Made by a program: the position numbers and the translations under genes. Below are positions 1 to 13,552 of a stretch of 64,000 nucleotides of DNA, in pieces. Source of the DNA: Sebastes aleutianus. Lineage: Eukaryota > Chordata > Actinopteri > Perciformes > Sebastidae. The DNA lies in assembly GCA_916700875.1 (NCBI GenBank), contig CAKAKS010000062.1:20406126-20470125 (forward strand), in the 5' to 3' direction. Every line of letters begins with the position of its first letter. Position 1 is the stretch's first letter. The notes beneath the pieces are model-generated. The model saw only the letters and a program-made list of their open reading frames with translations, was not told the DNA's origin and made no database searches.

Positions 1-541
1 AAATGAAATGGAGATATTCAGCGAGCGTAGCACACAGTGCTCTGGGGGTGAAGTGTGTGACTCCCTCGGGAGGGCAATGGGGTGAAGGGGAGATGTGTAA
101 TGGAACTCCAGTGACTTATCGGCCCGGCCCCGGCAGTCGATGGGTTTGTTTATATTGACTGAGACTCCGGGTCCACTTGATATTTGAATAGTGAGGGAGA
201 GAGGAGGGAGAGAGGAGGGAGGGAGGAAGCTGATGGCATTTACTTTCCCACACCAACACTAATCTAGTCTGTTCCACATGGTTTAAAACAAAGGCTGATA
301 CCATATCAGAAAATGCCACAAAGCTAGCACTTGAAAAGCACTCTTAATGTTGTATTAAAAGAGAAATGGTTATTTGGAGATTAATTCAGCCGACTTTATA
401 TTTCCACTCAAAAAGTTCAGTCAGTGTAGAGAGGGTTTTGCTGATTAAGCATCCAAGGGGATTTATTCAGGCTCATTGTTTGTTTCAGACATCATGCTGA
501 GTTGGTGTTATATTAACTGTGATGGAAAAAACTTATAATGT

Positions 542-1191
542 GTGTTGGGCAAGTTACTTGAAAAATATAATCAACTACTCTTGAAAAAAAGTAAAAGTAA
601 TTACTAGGGCTGTCAATCGATGAAAATAGTTAACGGTGATTAATCGCATGATTGCCCATAGTTAATCACGATTAATCACAAATTAATCATCTGACTTGAT
701 TATGACTTGCCCCAAACTGCATGTGATTATCATAAAGTGGGCGTGTCTGTAAAGAGGAGACTCGTGGGTACCCATAGAACATATTTTCATTCACATATCT
801 TGAGGTCAGAGGTCAAGGGTCCCCTTTGAAAATGTCAATGCCAGTTTTTCCTCGTCAAAATTTAGCGTAAGTTTGGAGCGTTATTTGACCTCATCCGCGA
901 CAAGCTAGTATGACATGGTTGGTACCAATGGATTCTTTAGGTTTTCTAGTTTCATATGATCCCATATCTTATATCGTATCTTCACTCTAGCTTTAAAACT
1001 GAGCCCGCTACAACGTAAAAATCACAAATTGTGTTAATGCGTTAAAGAAATAACTGGCGTTCAAACAAATTTGTGTTAACGCGTTATTATCGCGTTAACT
1101 TTGACAGCCCTATTAATTACATTACCACTAATTACTCAACCAAAAAGTAATTACTTACATAACTTGTTACATTACTTTCATTGCCCACACT
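542..1191. mobile_element. Older transposon interrupted by an hAT-like MITE
   Basis: The left end reads gtgttgggcaagttacttg and the right end ...attgcccacact, an imperfect inverted match typical of a widespread fish DNA transposon family. Both halves are rich in AAGTAATTAC motifs. The middle is occupied by the element at 605-1112, so this is the older host insertion. It lies in the ZNF385C intron upstream of the first visible exon. Confidence 0.45.
605..1112. mobile_element. hAT-like MITE, family A, copy 1
   Basis: Ends are TAGGGCTGTCAA on the left and TTGACAGCCCTA on the right, with TTAACGCGTTAAC-type motifs inside both ends. It is flanked by 8-bp direct repeats gtaattac (597-604) and ttaattac (1113-1120), one mismatch, which is the hAT hallmark. 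508 bp with no transposase coding capacity, so non-autonomous. Best-preserved full-length copy of this family in the window. Confidence 0.85.
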
Positions 1192-1199
1192 TTAGAGTG

Positions 1200-2512
1200 A
1201 GATTCAGCTCGTTGTTTAGCTGTTAAATGTACTGTTTTGTACTGTACACTACCTGCTCAGCACCAAACAGCAGAGTAAGCGACTAGCTGGTGAACATAGT
1301 GGAGCATTTAGCAGCTAAAGAGACAGATAATTCCCTCAGGAGTTGATGGAGACAGAGCTAACAGAGAGTGTATACTGTATATACATTCATCAGGTGGCCA
1401 GAAACACGACTCCAAATGAATAATAATGTTGCTCCGTAACTGCTGGATGTGTAATTCAATTCAGACTTTATTTCAGACTCACTTGAGGAAACAGCAATAA
1501 AGACAAAGAAAATAAGACAAAAACATTAATAGGTAGACTATCTCGCCAGTGTTTTCTGAGCCTGGATGAGTAGCGAGAGCAGCTCTTACACGGCTGGTTA
1601 AAGCCTCTATGATGCTGATCTCTGACAGATAAAATTGATAAAAGTGCCTCACATGTAGGAACATTAGAGAACGTAACAGTTGACTGGCACTGTGCCACCT
1701 GGGAACCTGAAGCAACAACCTCATTGCATCACTATAAGCCACTATGAGCCTCTGCATACTACTTTTCTTGTAGCTACGCCAAAGATGAGCTGCAAATGCG
1801 AGACATGGAGAAAGCTCTAAATAATGAACATTTTACATTGACAGAAACTTGTGAAGCAACATATTTGCCTGAGCATGTAGTTTACAACACTGTCAATACA
1901 TAACTGTCATCATTCAAATCATCAGTGAGAAAACTACAAGGTGTTTTATTTCCTTGCGTGTCATGAGAGGAAATAAGCAACTGCTACAGGCTGTTCTCAC
2001 CGTTCGTAGCTAATGCGCTGTAATTCGTATATATCCCACGAAATCAGTTCGTCGTAATCCATGTAATCGTGAATCAGGAAGTATAAAGAGCAACAAACGC
2101 CGTGTAGGGAGGAGGTCAAGGTGGACGAGTGCACATAACTTCCGTATTTTAGTAAAGCCACTTCCACGATCTTTTTCTAAACCTAACCAAGTTGTTTCCT
2201 GTGAAGGAAGGTTATTTTGAAAAGACTGTATGCATGTAACGAGCGGAAATTAACACATGTTGCTGGACATTCGTCACAGGTTGCTTTACATTTGTAGGAA
2301 AACACACAAAAAATTAGGAATAAGTTTTCGATATCATACGAACCGTTTTACGAGGATACGGTGACTGCTAACATGTTCCCCAGCTTAAAAGGTGGTAATA
2401 TGTCAGTTGTTCACAGCTTGTTTTCGCTGCCCCCAAGTGGTCAAGCAAATCTATTATTGCAGGTCTAAATGAATCCCAGTTTGCTGATGTTTATTTCAAC
2501 CTTTTTCTGCAG
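1200..2512. other. ZNF385C intron, with an unclassified dispersed repeat
   Basis: No coding signal. About 2140-2330 contains the string cctaaccaagttgttt, which recurs near 7143 and, in reverse with small changes, near 12545, so it belongs to an unclassified dispersed repeat family. The rest shows nothing I can name. The intron ends with a TTTTTCTGCAG acceptor at 2512. Confidence 0.4.
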
Positions 2513-5500
2513 GTCCTCAGTCTGACCAAGAACCCGCCAACCCGGAGGGAAAGCTGGAGGAGAGTCCCAGGAGCTCAGTTATGCTGACGCCAGTATCCGA
2601 GGTTTCCTCTGTGGAGCTGGTCACTCTTTCCCCTCCTCAGATTTCGCCTTCCTCACAGCTCTCAGAGACCGCCTCAGACACCAGCGCCCCAGAAGCCCCA
2701 GAGGCTATCGAGGCCGCGGGCCCCATCACAGAGTCAGGCAGCCATGGAGACGCATCCAGCATAAAGGAGGAGCCACCTACAGACGAGGACAAGGACCCCA
2801 AGAAGAGCAAGGCTCACCTCCACTGTCCTGTCTGTAAAGTCACAGTCAACTCCGTCTCCCAACTGGAAGCACATAACAGCGGTAAAAGACTTCTATTAAA
2901 GGCTTTTATATTTGTTACTAATGGTCAGTCGAACATCTGAGCATCAAATAAATGCCTGTAATATTATTTAATGTGAACAACAAACTACTCTCTCCACCAG
3001 GTACAAAGCACAAACTGATGCTGGAGGGTCACAGCGTTCTGCCTCGGCGCCGGGGGAAGGTGGTGGCAGCTCGCGCCGGCTGCAAGAGCAAGAGGCTGGC
3101 TAGCAAAGGCAGCGTCGGGTTGCCCACCAAGAACTTTCAGTGTGAAGTGTGTGAGATCTTTGTGAACTCTGAGACCCAGCTTAGCCAGGTAAGTGTCAAA
3201 TCAAACGTGAATATTTAGGTCATATTGCATATTCATGTCTAGTTGACCATATAAGGGGAGACACATTGTTTTTCATGCACTGGTCAGTTTTAAGATTTTG
3301 GGCTATTTTGCTTCCATAACACGTCGTCTTTCAGACTAGTGGAAAGAAAACATCCAAAATACACATTTAGGTGTTTATTGTACTAATTTGTCTATTTACG
3401 TCTGTAGATTTCTCCTAAATTCATCAAAAGTTAGCATTAGATAATGCCTCATTTGCATGTTTAAACTTACAATTTCAGAAAACTTGTAACACAAAAAATG
3501 ATTGTCAAATTTTCATGGTGATATCTGTAAGTTATAGAAGTTTACCCTATTGACCTGAAGTGTCTTGCAAAATGTTTTCTCAAAATGATTCTTCTTTCAT
3601 ACTCTGAGCCAGAAATCTCAACTTCAGTAGCACTCATATACACCAAACTTCCCAGTTTCATCCCTATCTATATTCTGAAGGTTTTTACCGAGGGGGTTCA
3701 TATATCATTCATAACCTGATTTATAGAACATTTTATTCCTAAAAACATGATGAAAATAGTTTTTTTATGGCTGTTGGCAGTATTTTCGTATTTATGGAGT
3801 GATGAAAAGTGATATCTATAATCCCCTCAGTAAAAACCTTTGACTCTAATATGTCAACAAAATGAAACACAAATTTTGAACCTGGTTTTATCCAATGTTC
3901 AGATTTCTAGTCTGGAAATGTATGCAAATTAGTGCATATTTGATAAGATAATGTTGGTACAAATGAATGGATGTGGAGTACTTCTTCACATGATAGCTGC
4001 TAGTACAATCTGATAAAGACATTGACAGAAATGTGTGAAGCAGTGGCAACATACCACAAAAGACATCTGAACTTTATGACTGTAAAGTATCCGAGTTGGA
4101 GGACAAAACGGCAAGAGCTACAGTATCACTCTGGGATTTCTCTCTCTATCCTCCCTGTACTGTATGAAATGAAATAAGAGGAGGGAAGCGGGGGCTTGGA
4201 GAAGTCGTGCAGATTTGTCAACGCATACTAAGTGAGAGTGTTGCTAACCTGATACTGTTAAAAAAAAGTGCATTGAAGTACTGTTGACTCAGTAGGGGAA
4301 AGCACTGTTGCCTATAATTACCTCACCACAGATGATGTGTCCTGCACATGAAGAGATATTACACACTGAACTCAGACCAGACTGACCTCTAATGTCACAA
4401 TTATAAAAGCTATCACAAAATGCCGTGTATTGAAAACGATAAATATGTATGATGGTATTTTAAAGACCTTACATAATCCAAGGGACCATTTTAACATCAC
4501 CTTGATGGAGGACGGCTTAAATCAAAGCAGCACTTTCATTTACAGCCACATGAATGAAGCCATTGAAAGCAGGTTGCGAGTGCTGAGTGCATTCAAGCAC
4601 CAGCTATTTTTCCACATTAGACGGATAACATCTGATGCTATGACTAACTGCAAAGCTCTTCAGTGAGCAGGCATTTATTTACCACTTATCATTATTGTGA
4701 GCTCCTGTTTAATTTTCTGGTTACGTTGGCATCAAACCAGGTTTGGGAGTTAATTTCACCCCTTTTGATGTTCATTAAATACAATCTGAGTGAAGGGATT
4801 GTCTTAGAAATGCTGGAGAGGAATGAGGAGAAGATACAGGCTGGCATGTGTGAGCACCCAGGCTGCTTTAGCCTTTAAATGCATTCCACCGGTGTTACAT
4901 AAACAACGCCTATCCCAGGAGGACATAAGCCTGTTAGTGCCGCAGCCAGAGACTGTGTGGCAGCCGTAGAAAGTAATGTGATGTCATTTCTGTGCACTTC
5001 CAGTCATACCCGATGTGTAATGTATCCATTATTAATCAGCAGATAACATTTGAAGTTGTTCCACTGTGGCACAACAGATGCTTGTTAGCTCTGCTGATGG
5101 TGTTTCTGCTCTTCTCGGCAGCACATGAATAGCAGAAGGCACAAGGATAGGCTGGCCGGAAAACCACCCAAACCCAAATTTACCCCCCACAGCAAGAGCC
5201 AGCCGAGCACCAGCTTAGCGGTAAGTCTCAGCATGAAGACACAGACAAACAAAACACTGTCACGCAAATATGCGCGCATGCACACACACTCAGGAAAGAC
5301 AAACACAACATAATTGCCTTTTTCTTGCAGCAGATATGCTCCAACATGCTGTACATGTGTGCCAAAATTGGCATAAATTCAGTCGAGCTTGTAAACTAAT
5401 GCATTTTTAAACACCAGTTTTAATTTATCTCCAGTTGCAGTTAACTGGTTTGACCCCAGCTCCAGCTAAGAAACACACACACACACACACACACACAGAT

Positions 5501-8500
5501 CTCATTACATCGAGCTCTTGGTGAGGCAGCATGCTGGTGTGCCTGTACTGTCATAGAGGTTAAGCACACTGTTGTACTCCGTGAGTCCTCTACCCCTGAG
5601 ACAGGTCTAAAATAGTCCCCATGCTGACCAGCTCTGACAACAGCAGCCTGAATCAGCACTCCAGATTAATCACTTCTCTGCTCCTGTCATAGACACATCT
5701 CTCCTTCTCCCCATTCCCCTCCTCCTCCCCTTCCTCCTCCATCCTACAGAACGTGAGATGGAGTGGCTATGCAGGCATGGCTGTGTCTGCCATGAAGAAA
5801 GCGTTCAGCCAGTACAATCTCGCCTCCCTCTCCTCACAGGTCAGTGGCAGGAGAAGCCGAGTCCGGGGTTAGATTGGAAGCGAGAGCTTCAGATGGCTCA
5901 ACTTTAGGCCTGGCCATGGGGCAGGGGGGCTGGTTTTATTAAAGGGATACTTCTGATTTTTCTTTTTCTTTGGTATGTTTTTTTACTCAAGGTGCTACTT
6001 GTTTTACTCGCTGGTGGTGATGTCAATAGACAGCCTGGTCTCCTAGAAATTACGTTCCCACACAACGAAAGTACATTGTCAATTATGTTTCGAGGGACAT
6101 GTATTTTCTCCTGGATTACATTTGTTTTCAATGTATCACATATACGTTTCTAAAAGGGCTGTCAATTGATTGAAATATTTAATCACGATTAATCACGATT
6201 GCCGATAGTTAATCGTGATCGCAAATTAATCGCACATTTTTTATCTGTTCAAAATGTATTTTGGATATTCTGAATGGAGCATTTTCCGATAAAGACACTT
6301 GGGATATGTCGATATTATTCTGGTTTTAGGAGCATTCTTTGGACGTGTATACAGCGCATTCAGAATATGCGTCTCAATTAAGGTTTTTACATCAGTTTGC
6401 GACACACAGCCTTTTGCCTGTTTACAGCCAGCTCTGTATGTTTTGCAGAGATCCATGCCCAAAAGAAAAGCCCACATTTCTGGTCGGAGGGAGAAACATA
6501 ACTATTTTTAAACATTATGACAGACTTGGATATCAACAGGTTTTTGGATATGCCCATGCCAGTTTTTCCTAACCCAAATTTAGCGCAAGTTTTGCAACAG
6601 ACTTGTATGACATTGTTGGTGCCAATGGATTCCTTAGGTTTTATAGTTTCATATGATACCATCGTCACTCTAGCTTAAAAACTGACCCCACTACAACCTA
6701 AAAATCACCAAAGAAATTAGTACCGTTAAAACGAATTTGTGTTAACGCGTTAACTTTGACAGCCCTAGTCTCTAATCAAAGTCCACAGAAGTCTGCAAAG
6801 GGAGGAGGTCGAGGTGGATGGATGGGTCAAACAAACAGGACTTTCACCCAGGAAACCGCTGTTAGTGTCGTGAAACAATAAGTCAACGTTGACTTATTTT
6901 AAATTCGTTAAGGACGCGGTTTGAGCTGCACTCGCCGATGGGTTCAGTGCATGTTGAAATTTGGGCGCTGCACCCACACACTTTGCTCGATGAAGCAAAA
7001 AGCTGTCGTATATAAATAATTGGTTTCAGAGTGCAGTGGTGTCATTGTCGTGTTCTCTGGCCCTTTAAGCGTTTAATGTTACGACAGTAACTACAGTTAC
7101 GTAACAAACAAACTTATTTTAAGCCAGACCATGATATGTTACTAAACCTAACCAAGTAGTTTTGTTGCGTTTTTTTGTTTTGTTTAGTTTCAACTCACAA
7201 CATGTGTTTAAAACTGCGACCGTAATCCGTGAGAAATTACATTTCCCTTGAAACATAATCGAGAATGCAGTTTCGTTGTATGAGCAGCAGAGTATCGAAG
7301 TTGGAGCACCAATTTCAGGTGCCCCTGATTTCTGGGAGAAAAAAATCCCCTTCATTTTTCCTATAGACAATGTTACGTGACTCGCAGCTGGAGCACTTCT
7401 TCAGCTTTGATGGAACTCATGAAACTCTCCCATGAAATATCTGGGTCCTAAATAAAAAGTCAAAGGTATAACTCGGCTGTGGATATAAAATTTTCAGGGG
7501 AGAAGGTAACAATGACTCCAGTGAATCCAGTCACAGAGCTTACAATTCTGTTGTGCACCGATAACAAGAGGAGGAAGCTAAATATTACACTGTTGAGAAA
7601 ACTGATAATACAATCTGCAGCTAAAATCAATTTTGCTTTTGGATTAATGGTCCATTTTTAATTCAGTAACTACGATGTTGGGTTTTGCTCACATATATTC
7701 AAGGAATTTGCTGCTCTATAGCATTGGCTGCTGAGGCTCATTGGTGTTGTCGTATTAACCAAACTGATGGACGAACCATGATTTTCAGAGACAAAATTGA
7801 AATAATTAAAAAGTAGCCATGACATGAACTCATGATTGAGAAATTATTTTGGAGAATCCCATGTTTCTGTTTTAAAGGGCCAGTGTGTAACATTTCAGGC
7901 GATCTATTAGCAGAAATGCAATATAGTATTCATAACTATGTTTTCATTAGTGTATATTCACCTGATAAGAATCGTTGCACCGCCATGTTTGTACAGTAGC
8001 CCAGAATGGACAAACCAAACTCTAGTTCTAGAGAGAGCCTTTCACATTTCCACCGTAGTTCTCCGACACACTTGTGAGAGCAAAACCGTGGTACCGCCAG
8101 CCGCCGCCTGACTTCTGTTGCACCTAAAGTAGTGTTATTTGGCCTCTGAGCAAGGCAAACGGCGTTACCACGGTTTTACACTCGGCGGCTCACATTACCG
8201 CAGTCTTGGAAAGGGAGGAGTGAGCCTCAGTTGGTTGCAAGCTGCAACCATGCCACTAGATCTCGCCAAATTTTACACATGGCCCCTTTAAGTAGTCTAT
8301 TTAGTGCATAGTCACCTTACCACCAGCAGATGCCACCAAATCCTACACACTGCGCCTTTAAATAATATTGAGGGTAGCATTTAAAGAAAAAATTCAAATG
8401 GAAAAACACTTCCCTCCCTCTTCGCAACTCTATGGATGGACATTAGCTCAGTCTGTTGATCCCTTAAGTTGATATCTGATGCTTGAATCTCCTCTCAGAC

Positions 8501-8923
8501 CTCTTTGTATCATGAAACTTTTTGGTTTGTTAGTTCCATGATAAAGAGGTTGCAACAAGCTATCAGGAGTCCAGTTGTGTGTATGGTATTTAGTGTGGAG
8601 CAATGTATAGAAATGCATTCCTCTTTATGTGTGGGCCAGTTTGGGAATCACTGTGTTCTTCTCTCACTTCTCACCGTTCCCCCTCCTGTCTTCTCCAGAC
8701 CAAACTGGCCTTGCAGAAGCAGCTGACCAAGACCTTGACAACTGGCTTCCTGCCCAGCCCCCTCACCCAACCAACTCTGTGCACAATGGCGAACCCTCTG
8801 GCTCTGCGCCACCCAGTGGGCACCACCTTCATCCAGTCCCCCTTCCTGGGCCCCGCACTGTTTCGGCCCGCCCCGGGGCCGCTGCGGGCCACACACACAC
8901 CCATCATCTTCTCCCCCTACTAA
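2513..8923 (+). CDS. znf385c: ZNF385-family zinc finger protein, 3' part (likely ZNF385C)
   Basis: Five coding exons join in frame: 2513-2881, 3001-3188, 5122-5220, 5750-5839 and 8699-8923 (stop TAA 8921-8923), giving about 322 C-terminal residues; the start lies left of the window. All introns are GT-AG. Two matrin-type C2H2 fingers are visible, each CxxC then two His spaced as in double-stranded-RNA/DNA binding fingers: LHCPVCKVTVNS...HNSGTKH (split by intron 2882-3000) and FQCEVCEIFVNS...HMNSRRH (split by 3189-5121). A Ser/Pro/Glu-rich linker precedes the first finger. The tail contains SGYAGMAVSAMKKAF and a Pro-rich end FSPY. The family acts in the nucleus and members bind p53 or RNA. Family membership is clear from the fingers; the C paralogue is inferred from the NKIRAS2/DNAJC7 neighbourhood rather than from a discriminating residue. 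An upstream finger expected in the family should lie outside the window. Confidence 0.88.
3189..5121. other. ZNF385C intron without recognisable features
   Basis: A 1.9-kb AT-rich intron between the exons of the second zinc finger. The part from about 3300 to 3960 has repeat-like composition but I could not place inverted ends or a target duplication. Short open frames here have no domain and are ignored. Confidence 0.4.
5473..5497. repeat. (AC)n microsatellite
   Basis: About twelve AC units in a ZNF385C intron. Confidence 0.9.
6154..6767. mobile_element. hAT-like MITE, family A, copy 2, with foreign internal segment
   Basis: Left end AGGGCTGTCAATTGATTG, right end GTTAACTTTGACAGCCCTA, same family as 605-1112. 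Flanking 8-bp repeats gtttctaa (6146-6153) and gtctctaa (6768-6775) differ at one base. The centre (about 6245-6550) is not family A sequence but resembles, in inverted orientation, the interior of the element at 27760-28400, so one element has inserted in or recombined with the other. Lies in a ZNF385C intron. Confidence 0.8.
7876..8357. mobile_element. TTAA-flanked MITE (piggyBac-like)
   Basis: Inverted ends AGGGCCAGTGTGTAACATTT and AAATCCTACACACTGCGCCTT, each directly bordered by TTAA (7872-7875, 8358-8361), the piggyBac-type target. 482 bp, no coding capacity. A short inner string near 8270 resembling another such terminus suggests an internal partial duplication. Same terminus class as the element at 24167-25659. 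Confidence 0.7.
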
Positions 8924-11670
8924 AGACTTGACCCTCTTCCCATCTGAGCTCCACCCTCGTCCCTTTACCGAACCCCAGGCCCTCCTTTAGTGTGACCCAC
9001 ATGACGAAGGCCACACGCAAACTATGCAGCCCGCCTGACTTACAATGGAGAGAGTGCACAAGTCCTGACGCTCGGTAGGCCGTTGGGCCCGAGAGCTGTT
9101 CCTATTACAAAGGCCAAGATCCCCCATCATGCCTTCTTTCTGCTCCTCTTATCATGACCTAAGGAGCAGGACAGGCCTCCAGACAGTGACTGGTGCACAG
9201 AGGCCGCTTTTATAGCCATCTCATGGGTCAACATTGTTTGGATATTATTGTGTAATTTATTAGAGAACAAATATAGACGAGTCTAGATGTATGTTTAGTG
9301 TGGTTGCCACAAAATAAGGTCCCTTTACTTGATGCTCTTTTAAAACGTTTTTAACTTATTGGTTTGTGGGAGGATCATACTGTAGGTCATTAAAGCAGCT
9401 GAACCAGCTCCCGTGTGGCTGGACAGTGATTTCAGTGTTTTCAGCTAACAAGCTTAAAGGACCACCTGAGCTGTCATGTTTCATCTTGAATATGGCGATT
9501 ATCAAACTGTCCTATGGGTGGTATGTGAAGCTATAATTACATATTTTTAAGCCCAGTTAGCACCGTTTTGCACCTCCGGCTGTTTCCTCGAGCCCTTAAC
9601 TCGTAACTTTCTGAGTCACCACCACAGTCACAGCCCTCCTCTCCTGTATCCCCAGGATTAAGCTCTCATAAAGGTCCACAAAAGGTCAGCTTGTCAACTT
9701 CACTTTGTTTCAATTTGCAAATCTGTTTTAGGAAGGATTTTTTTTTTCAGTGCATCATTCAGCTTGAACGTTATGTTCTTCTTGCCAAACTAGCGGCGCA
9801 AAAAACATTTTTTTTTGCAGCTACGGATGTCTTACATTGCAAAATGCCATTCCCTCGTGACTGCTCTTTTTCTTCCCCCCCTTCCTCCTTCACCCCGCTG
9901 TCACCTGGCTGTTGCTCTTGATTTTCTGTGGCGTGATCTCAGCGTGAGATGATGATGATGAGGAGCGGGAAAAGCCTCCCTCCCCTCCCATCTCATCACA
10001 CACATAATAAAAAAAAACACAACGGATAACTTGAAGACTTGATGGGATTTCAGAGCTCGGTGAAAAGTTTGGCTGACAGTGGGTGGGGAAGCTGCTCAGC
10101 CAGCTCTTGATTGACATCCTGTTGCAGTGTCTGCGCACAGCGTGGGAAGGAACAAAGCACAGTGCCATGGCAACCACATTAAAAGCACCTTAAAACTGAT
10201 TTACTTACAAAAGCAATGAAAATTGTGTTGATATTCGCCTTTGTTTTGCCCTCGGTGTATGTTTTTACAATCCCATTTCATTTAAAAGAAAAAAACAATC
10301 AGGTGAGAATGATTATGGTTCATCCATAATTAAGACAAAGTCTCACATTTAAAGCAATATGTTTATGTTTATGATGTGTTTTCAGTGTGTCGATGGCTTT
10401 ATCTATTCTATACTGTACACACCTGTAACAATGTATTATGTACTCCAACACAGCCAAGGGCCAACTTCTGAATCGCCAGTCATTAGAAATGAGGGGTTGT
10501 CCCGTCGGTGCTGCCCTTGACGCTCATGGTCCCTCTCCACGTGTTGTGACTCTCCGGGCTGAGCCGTTCCCATTTATAGCTGCTCTCGCTCTGCGGAGAG
10601 AGGGTGCTTCAGCGCCATATGACATTGCCGTTTCACTTTTTAGTGGAGCGGGAGGGGGGAACTTTTGTATGACTTCCACTGAGCAAAACAATGTTACGTC
10701 AGAGACAAGTGTTCGGGATAAGTGTCACAAGTGCAACATCAACTGTCTGTTCATGCCCGCGTGCTGTTTCTCTACTGACACTCCTCTGCCTACACGGACC
10801 GTCGGCGAGGTCTCATAAGGACATCATCCTTCCTTCATACCAAATCATGTACTCTTAAATCACAGTAATGGAGCCAACCCTATGCATTTCTCATTGTGCA
10901 ATATGTATAGTCGTCTGTGATGCAGCAGTGCCATCTGTCGTAAGAACCCTGTAATTGCCATCCAGTACTAGTGCTTCTACAAAACCTTTATGTACGTTTC
11001 TGTTTAAGGAGCCCCAAGTCTTTGTGGGTAAGCGAGGCCATACTGATGTGATTCTCCCCAGTCGCACTACTCAGTGAACCAGCCAGCCTTTAATCGTCAC
11101 TGTTTGTTCGTTTCTATCGCTCAGTGGGAACTCTGACCTAAAGAACTGAAACTTTCTTAAAATAAATAATCTAGAGAAGGCAAATTATATGTAGAAACCA
11201 TAGAGTAACTATAGAGATTTTATCAGAGTTGTTATCTGTATCATAATGAACTGCTATCATAGAAGAGTATGTTATTGTAGGCTCTGTGCGGCATACAGGG
11301 AAAGGAAAAAATGCTTTCTTTTTGTTCTTCGTTTATTTACCAACATGTTTTTTTAAAGTACAACAGAAAATATTTAAAAGATTTTTTGAGTGAGCTTTTT
11401 TTTCTTCTCCTTGTTGACGGTGACTGAATTAATAATGTAATTCAAGGCCTTTTTAAGACGATATCCTAAAGTCACATTAGCCAGGCCTTCTCAGGGGTGA
11501 CAGGTTGAGCAACATGACCATCCATTCAGGGTATCCCTCCACAGCTCTAGAGAGCAGGAAACACTGTACGCATGGATGGATTGACACAAAATAAACTTAC
11601 AGTGCTGTACCATAGAGAGGACAAGGGATGGATTTTGGAAAATAAAGCTTTTAGAACTTGTAACAAAATG
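8924..11670 (+). other. Probable long 3' UTR of ZNF385C
   Basis: After the TAA there is no further plausible coding sequence on either strand. The first strong AATAAA followed by a sensible end lies at 11641-11646, so the 3' UTR is probably about 2.7 kb. Earlier AATAAA-like strings near 11162 and 11590 could give shorter forms. A 126-codon open frame at 10438-10818 has no recognisable domain and is taken as chance. Inference from position only; no transcript seen. Confidence 0.5.
11641..11646 (+). terminator. Candidate polyadenylation signal of ZNF385C
   Basis: AATAAA in the sense orientation of ZNF385C, 2.7 kb after its stop codon, after which the base composition becomes ordinary intergenic sequence. 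Confidence 0.4.
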
Positions 11671-13365
11671 GTTTTAATGATTATGTGAATGTGTGTGTTC
11701 CTGCGTCACGGGTAAAAATGAACAACATCCCAGAAGGCTTTGACTCAGATTGATATTTGAGCGGTAACAATATGTGTGGGTGTGTGAAGAAATGCTAATG
11801 AATAAACAGTGACAACATGAATGCTCAGATTTGCAAAGATGCTCGAAATTGTTTGATAGAATTATGTTTGTATTGAATCCCAATGGTGAAACGAGAAAAA
11901 CTGTTTTAAAAAACATAGTTATTCATCAAAACTGAGCCAGGAAATAAAAACTGACTTTATATGTGTTCCCGAGTTTGCGGGTGCAGAAGGTGCCTGGCTT
12001 CTCTCTCTCGCAGCATCTGTTCATGTGGCGACAAACAGCTACTCATTTTGCAGCCATTTCAGGAAACAACTTGTGACAGCAGCAGGGCTGGTGTTTAGCC
12101 AAGAAACGACAGCGGCGAGAGCAAATGGAAACAAGTGTGTGAGCTCTGTTTCATCTGTGGCGCACAGAGGAGTGATAGAATAATACACCTGAGTGGCTGA
12201 TGTGCTTTAGAGACTCCTAATCTCCTTTATCTGCAGATGATTCTCCACAGATGGCCGTTCCAGAGTGCATTGTTCTCTGAATGGCTTTACTGCAGGAAGA
12301 TTTGGTGCTAAACAATGAATCCTGTTCGATCGTTGAACAGCAGCTGTGTGTTTGCCAACATGTTTCTCTGCTCATCTATGAAGCCAACACGGTGAAACCG
12401 AGCAGAGGAGCGTCTTCATATGTGATAAACCAACACATCCTAACTTGTCACATACTGACGCTTTGTCAGACCCCTTAGCGTCACTTTTCGGTCGCAGTAA
12501 ACACGTGCTTCATGTTGTGGATTAAACAAAAACACTTGCTTAGGTTTAGGCAACAAAAAAACTTAGTTAAGTTTAGGAAAAAACAACATGGTTGGCTTAA
12601 AATGACTATGTTTTACAGTAACAATGGGACTTAAAGTCGTGAACATGGGACACGAACGAACGGCTAATTGTAATGTGAAAATGAAACGTAACGCACGGGA
12701 CATGAACAGCGGTTCCTGGATGAAAGCCTTGTGTTTGTTGGGCCCATCCGCCTCCACTCCCGCCCGCCCTGTGTGTCTCTTTCACTCTTACGTCACCACA
12801 GCACTTTCCCTGAGCGTTTACTGTTGATGCAGATGGGTTTAAACTGTAGTTAATGGAAAAGTCTGATGCGTCTCTTACGAACGCCTCTCTCTCGAACGCC
12901 GACGGCCGTGGCAAAGCGTTGGTATTTGATGCCCTGGGAATAAGAAGGGTCTGGATAAACCGTCACTTTTCTCATCGGATAATCATGTATTAATCTCTGT
13001 TTTAATTTTCCAGTTTTCTTGTTTCTTTGAAGGAGAGCCCTTGGATTATTTATTGTCCTCTACGCCTCAGGCCGCTACGCCAGCCGTCCTTTGTGGAAGC
13101 TGTAGATAAGCAAAACCTCCAGGTCCAGCAACTCCTGTGGTGCCAATCAAAGGGAAGTCATCGGATCACCTGCTGAAGCCAGTGATACGGCACAAGGACA
13201 TGATGACCTTGCTGAGCTGTGACACGGCTGGTGTGTATCCGCTGTATTGATCCATTGCCTTATCTGACTTCTTTCCATGGAGGGAGTGACTCCCTTATCT
13301 CCTGTTGTGGTGGTCTGCCAACGCTCCTCAACTAGACAGGCACCACTTATAAACATATATAGGTT

Positions 13366-13399
<34 letters not shown>

Positions 13400-13550
13400 C
13401 AGTGAAAACATTTTGTATTTTATATAACAATACAAGTGATGATCATGTTATAACGTGGAACGTTTTATGTTTTAACAACAAATCATAGTTTTAACATGAA
13501 AAGTTTTGCATTTTTAAAGGATAAATAGTACATTATATTACATCTCATGG
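11671..13550. other. Intergenic, with a dispersed repeat near 12.5-12.8 kb
   Basis: No gene recognised. About 12480-12790 is a fish dispersed repeat (taggtttaggcaacaaaaa motif and an acagcggttcctggatgaaa stretch), sharing the aacctaaccaag core in reverse with sequence near 2176 and 7143. Open frames on both strands across it are repeat-derived. Confidence 0.4.
13368..13398. repeat. (TG)n microsatellite
   Basis: About fifteen TG units, 150 bp upstream of the paired E-boxes at 13553. Confidence 0.9.
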
Positions 13551-13552
13551 AA

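Noticed and set aside
6241..6668. Overlapping open frames on both strands near 6.3-6.6 kb
   Set aside because: They lie entirely within the family A MITE and its foreign core, and similar sequence recurs at 27.9-28.3 kb, so they are repeat-derived.
10438..10818. 126-codon open frame after ZNF385C
   Set aside because: No recognisable domain; lies within the probable 3' UTR; composition not distinct from its surroundings.
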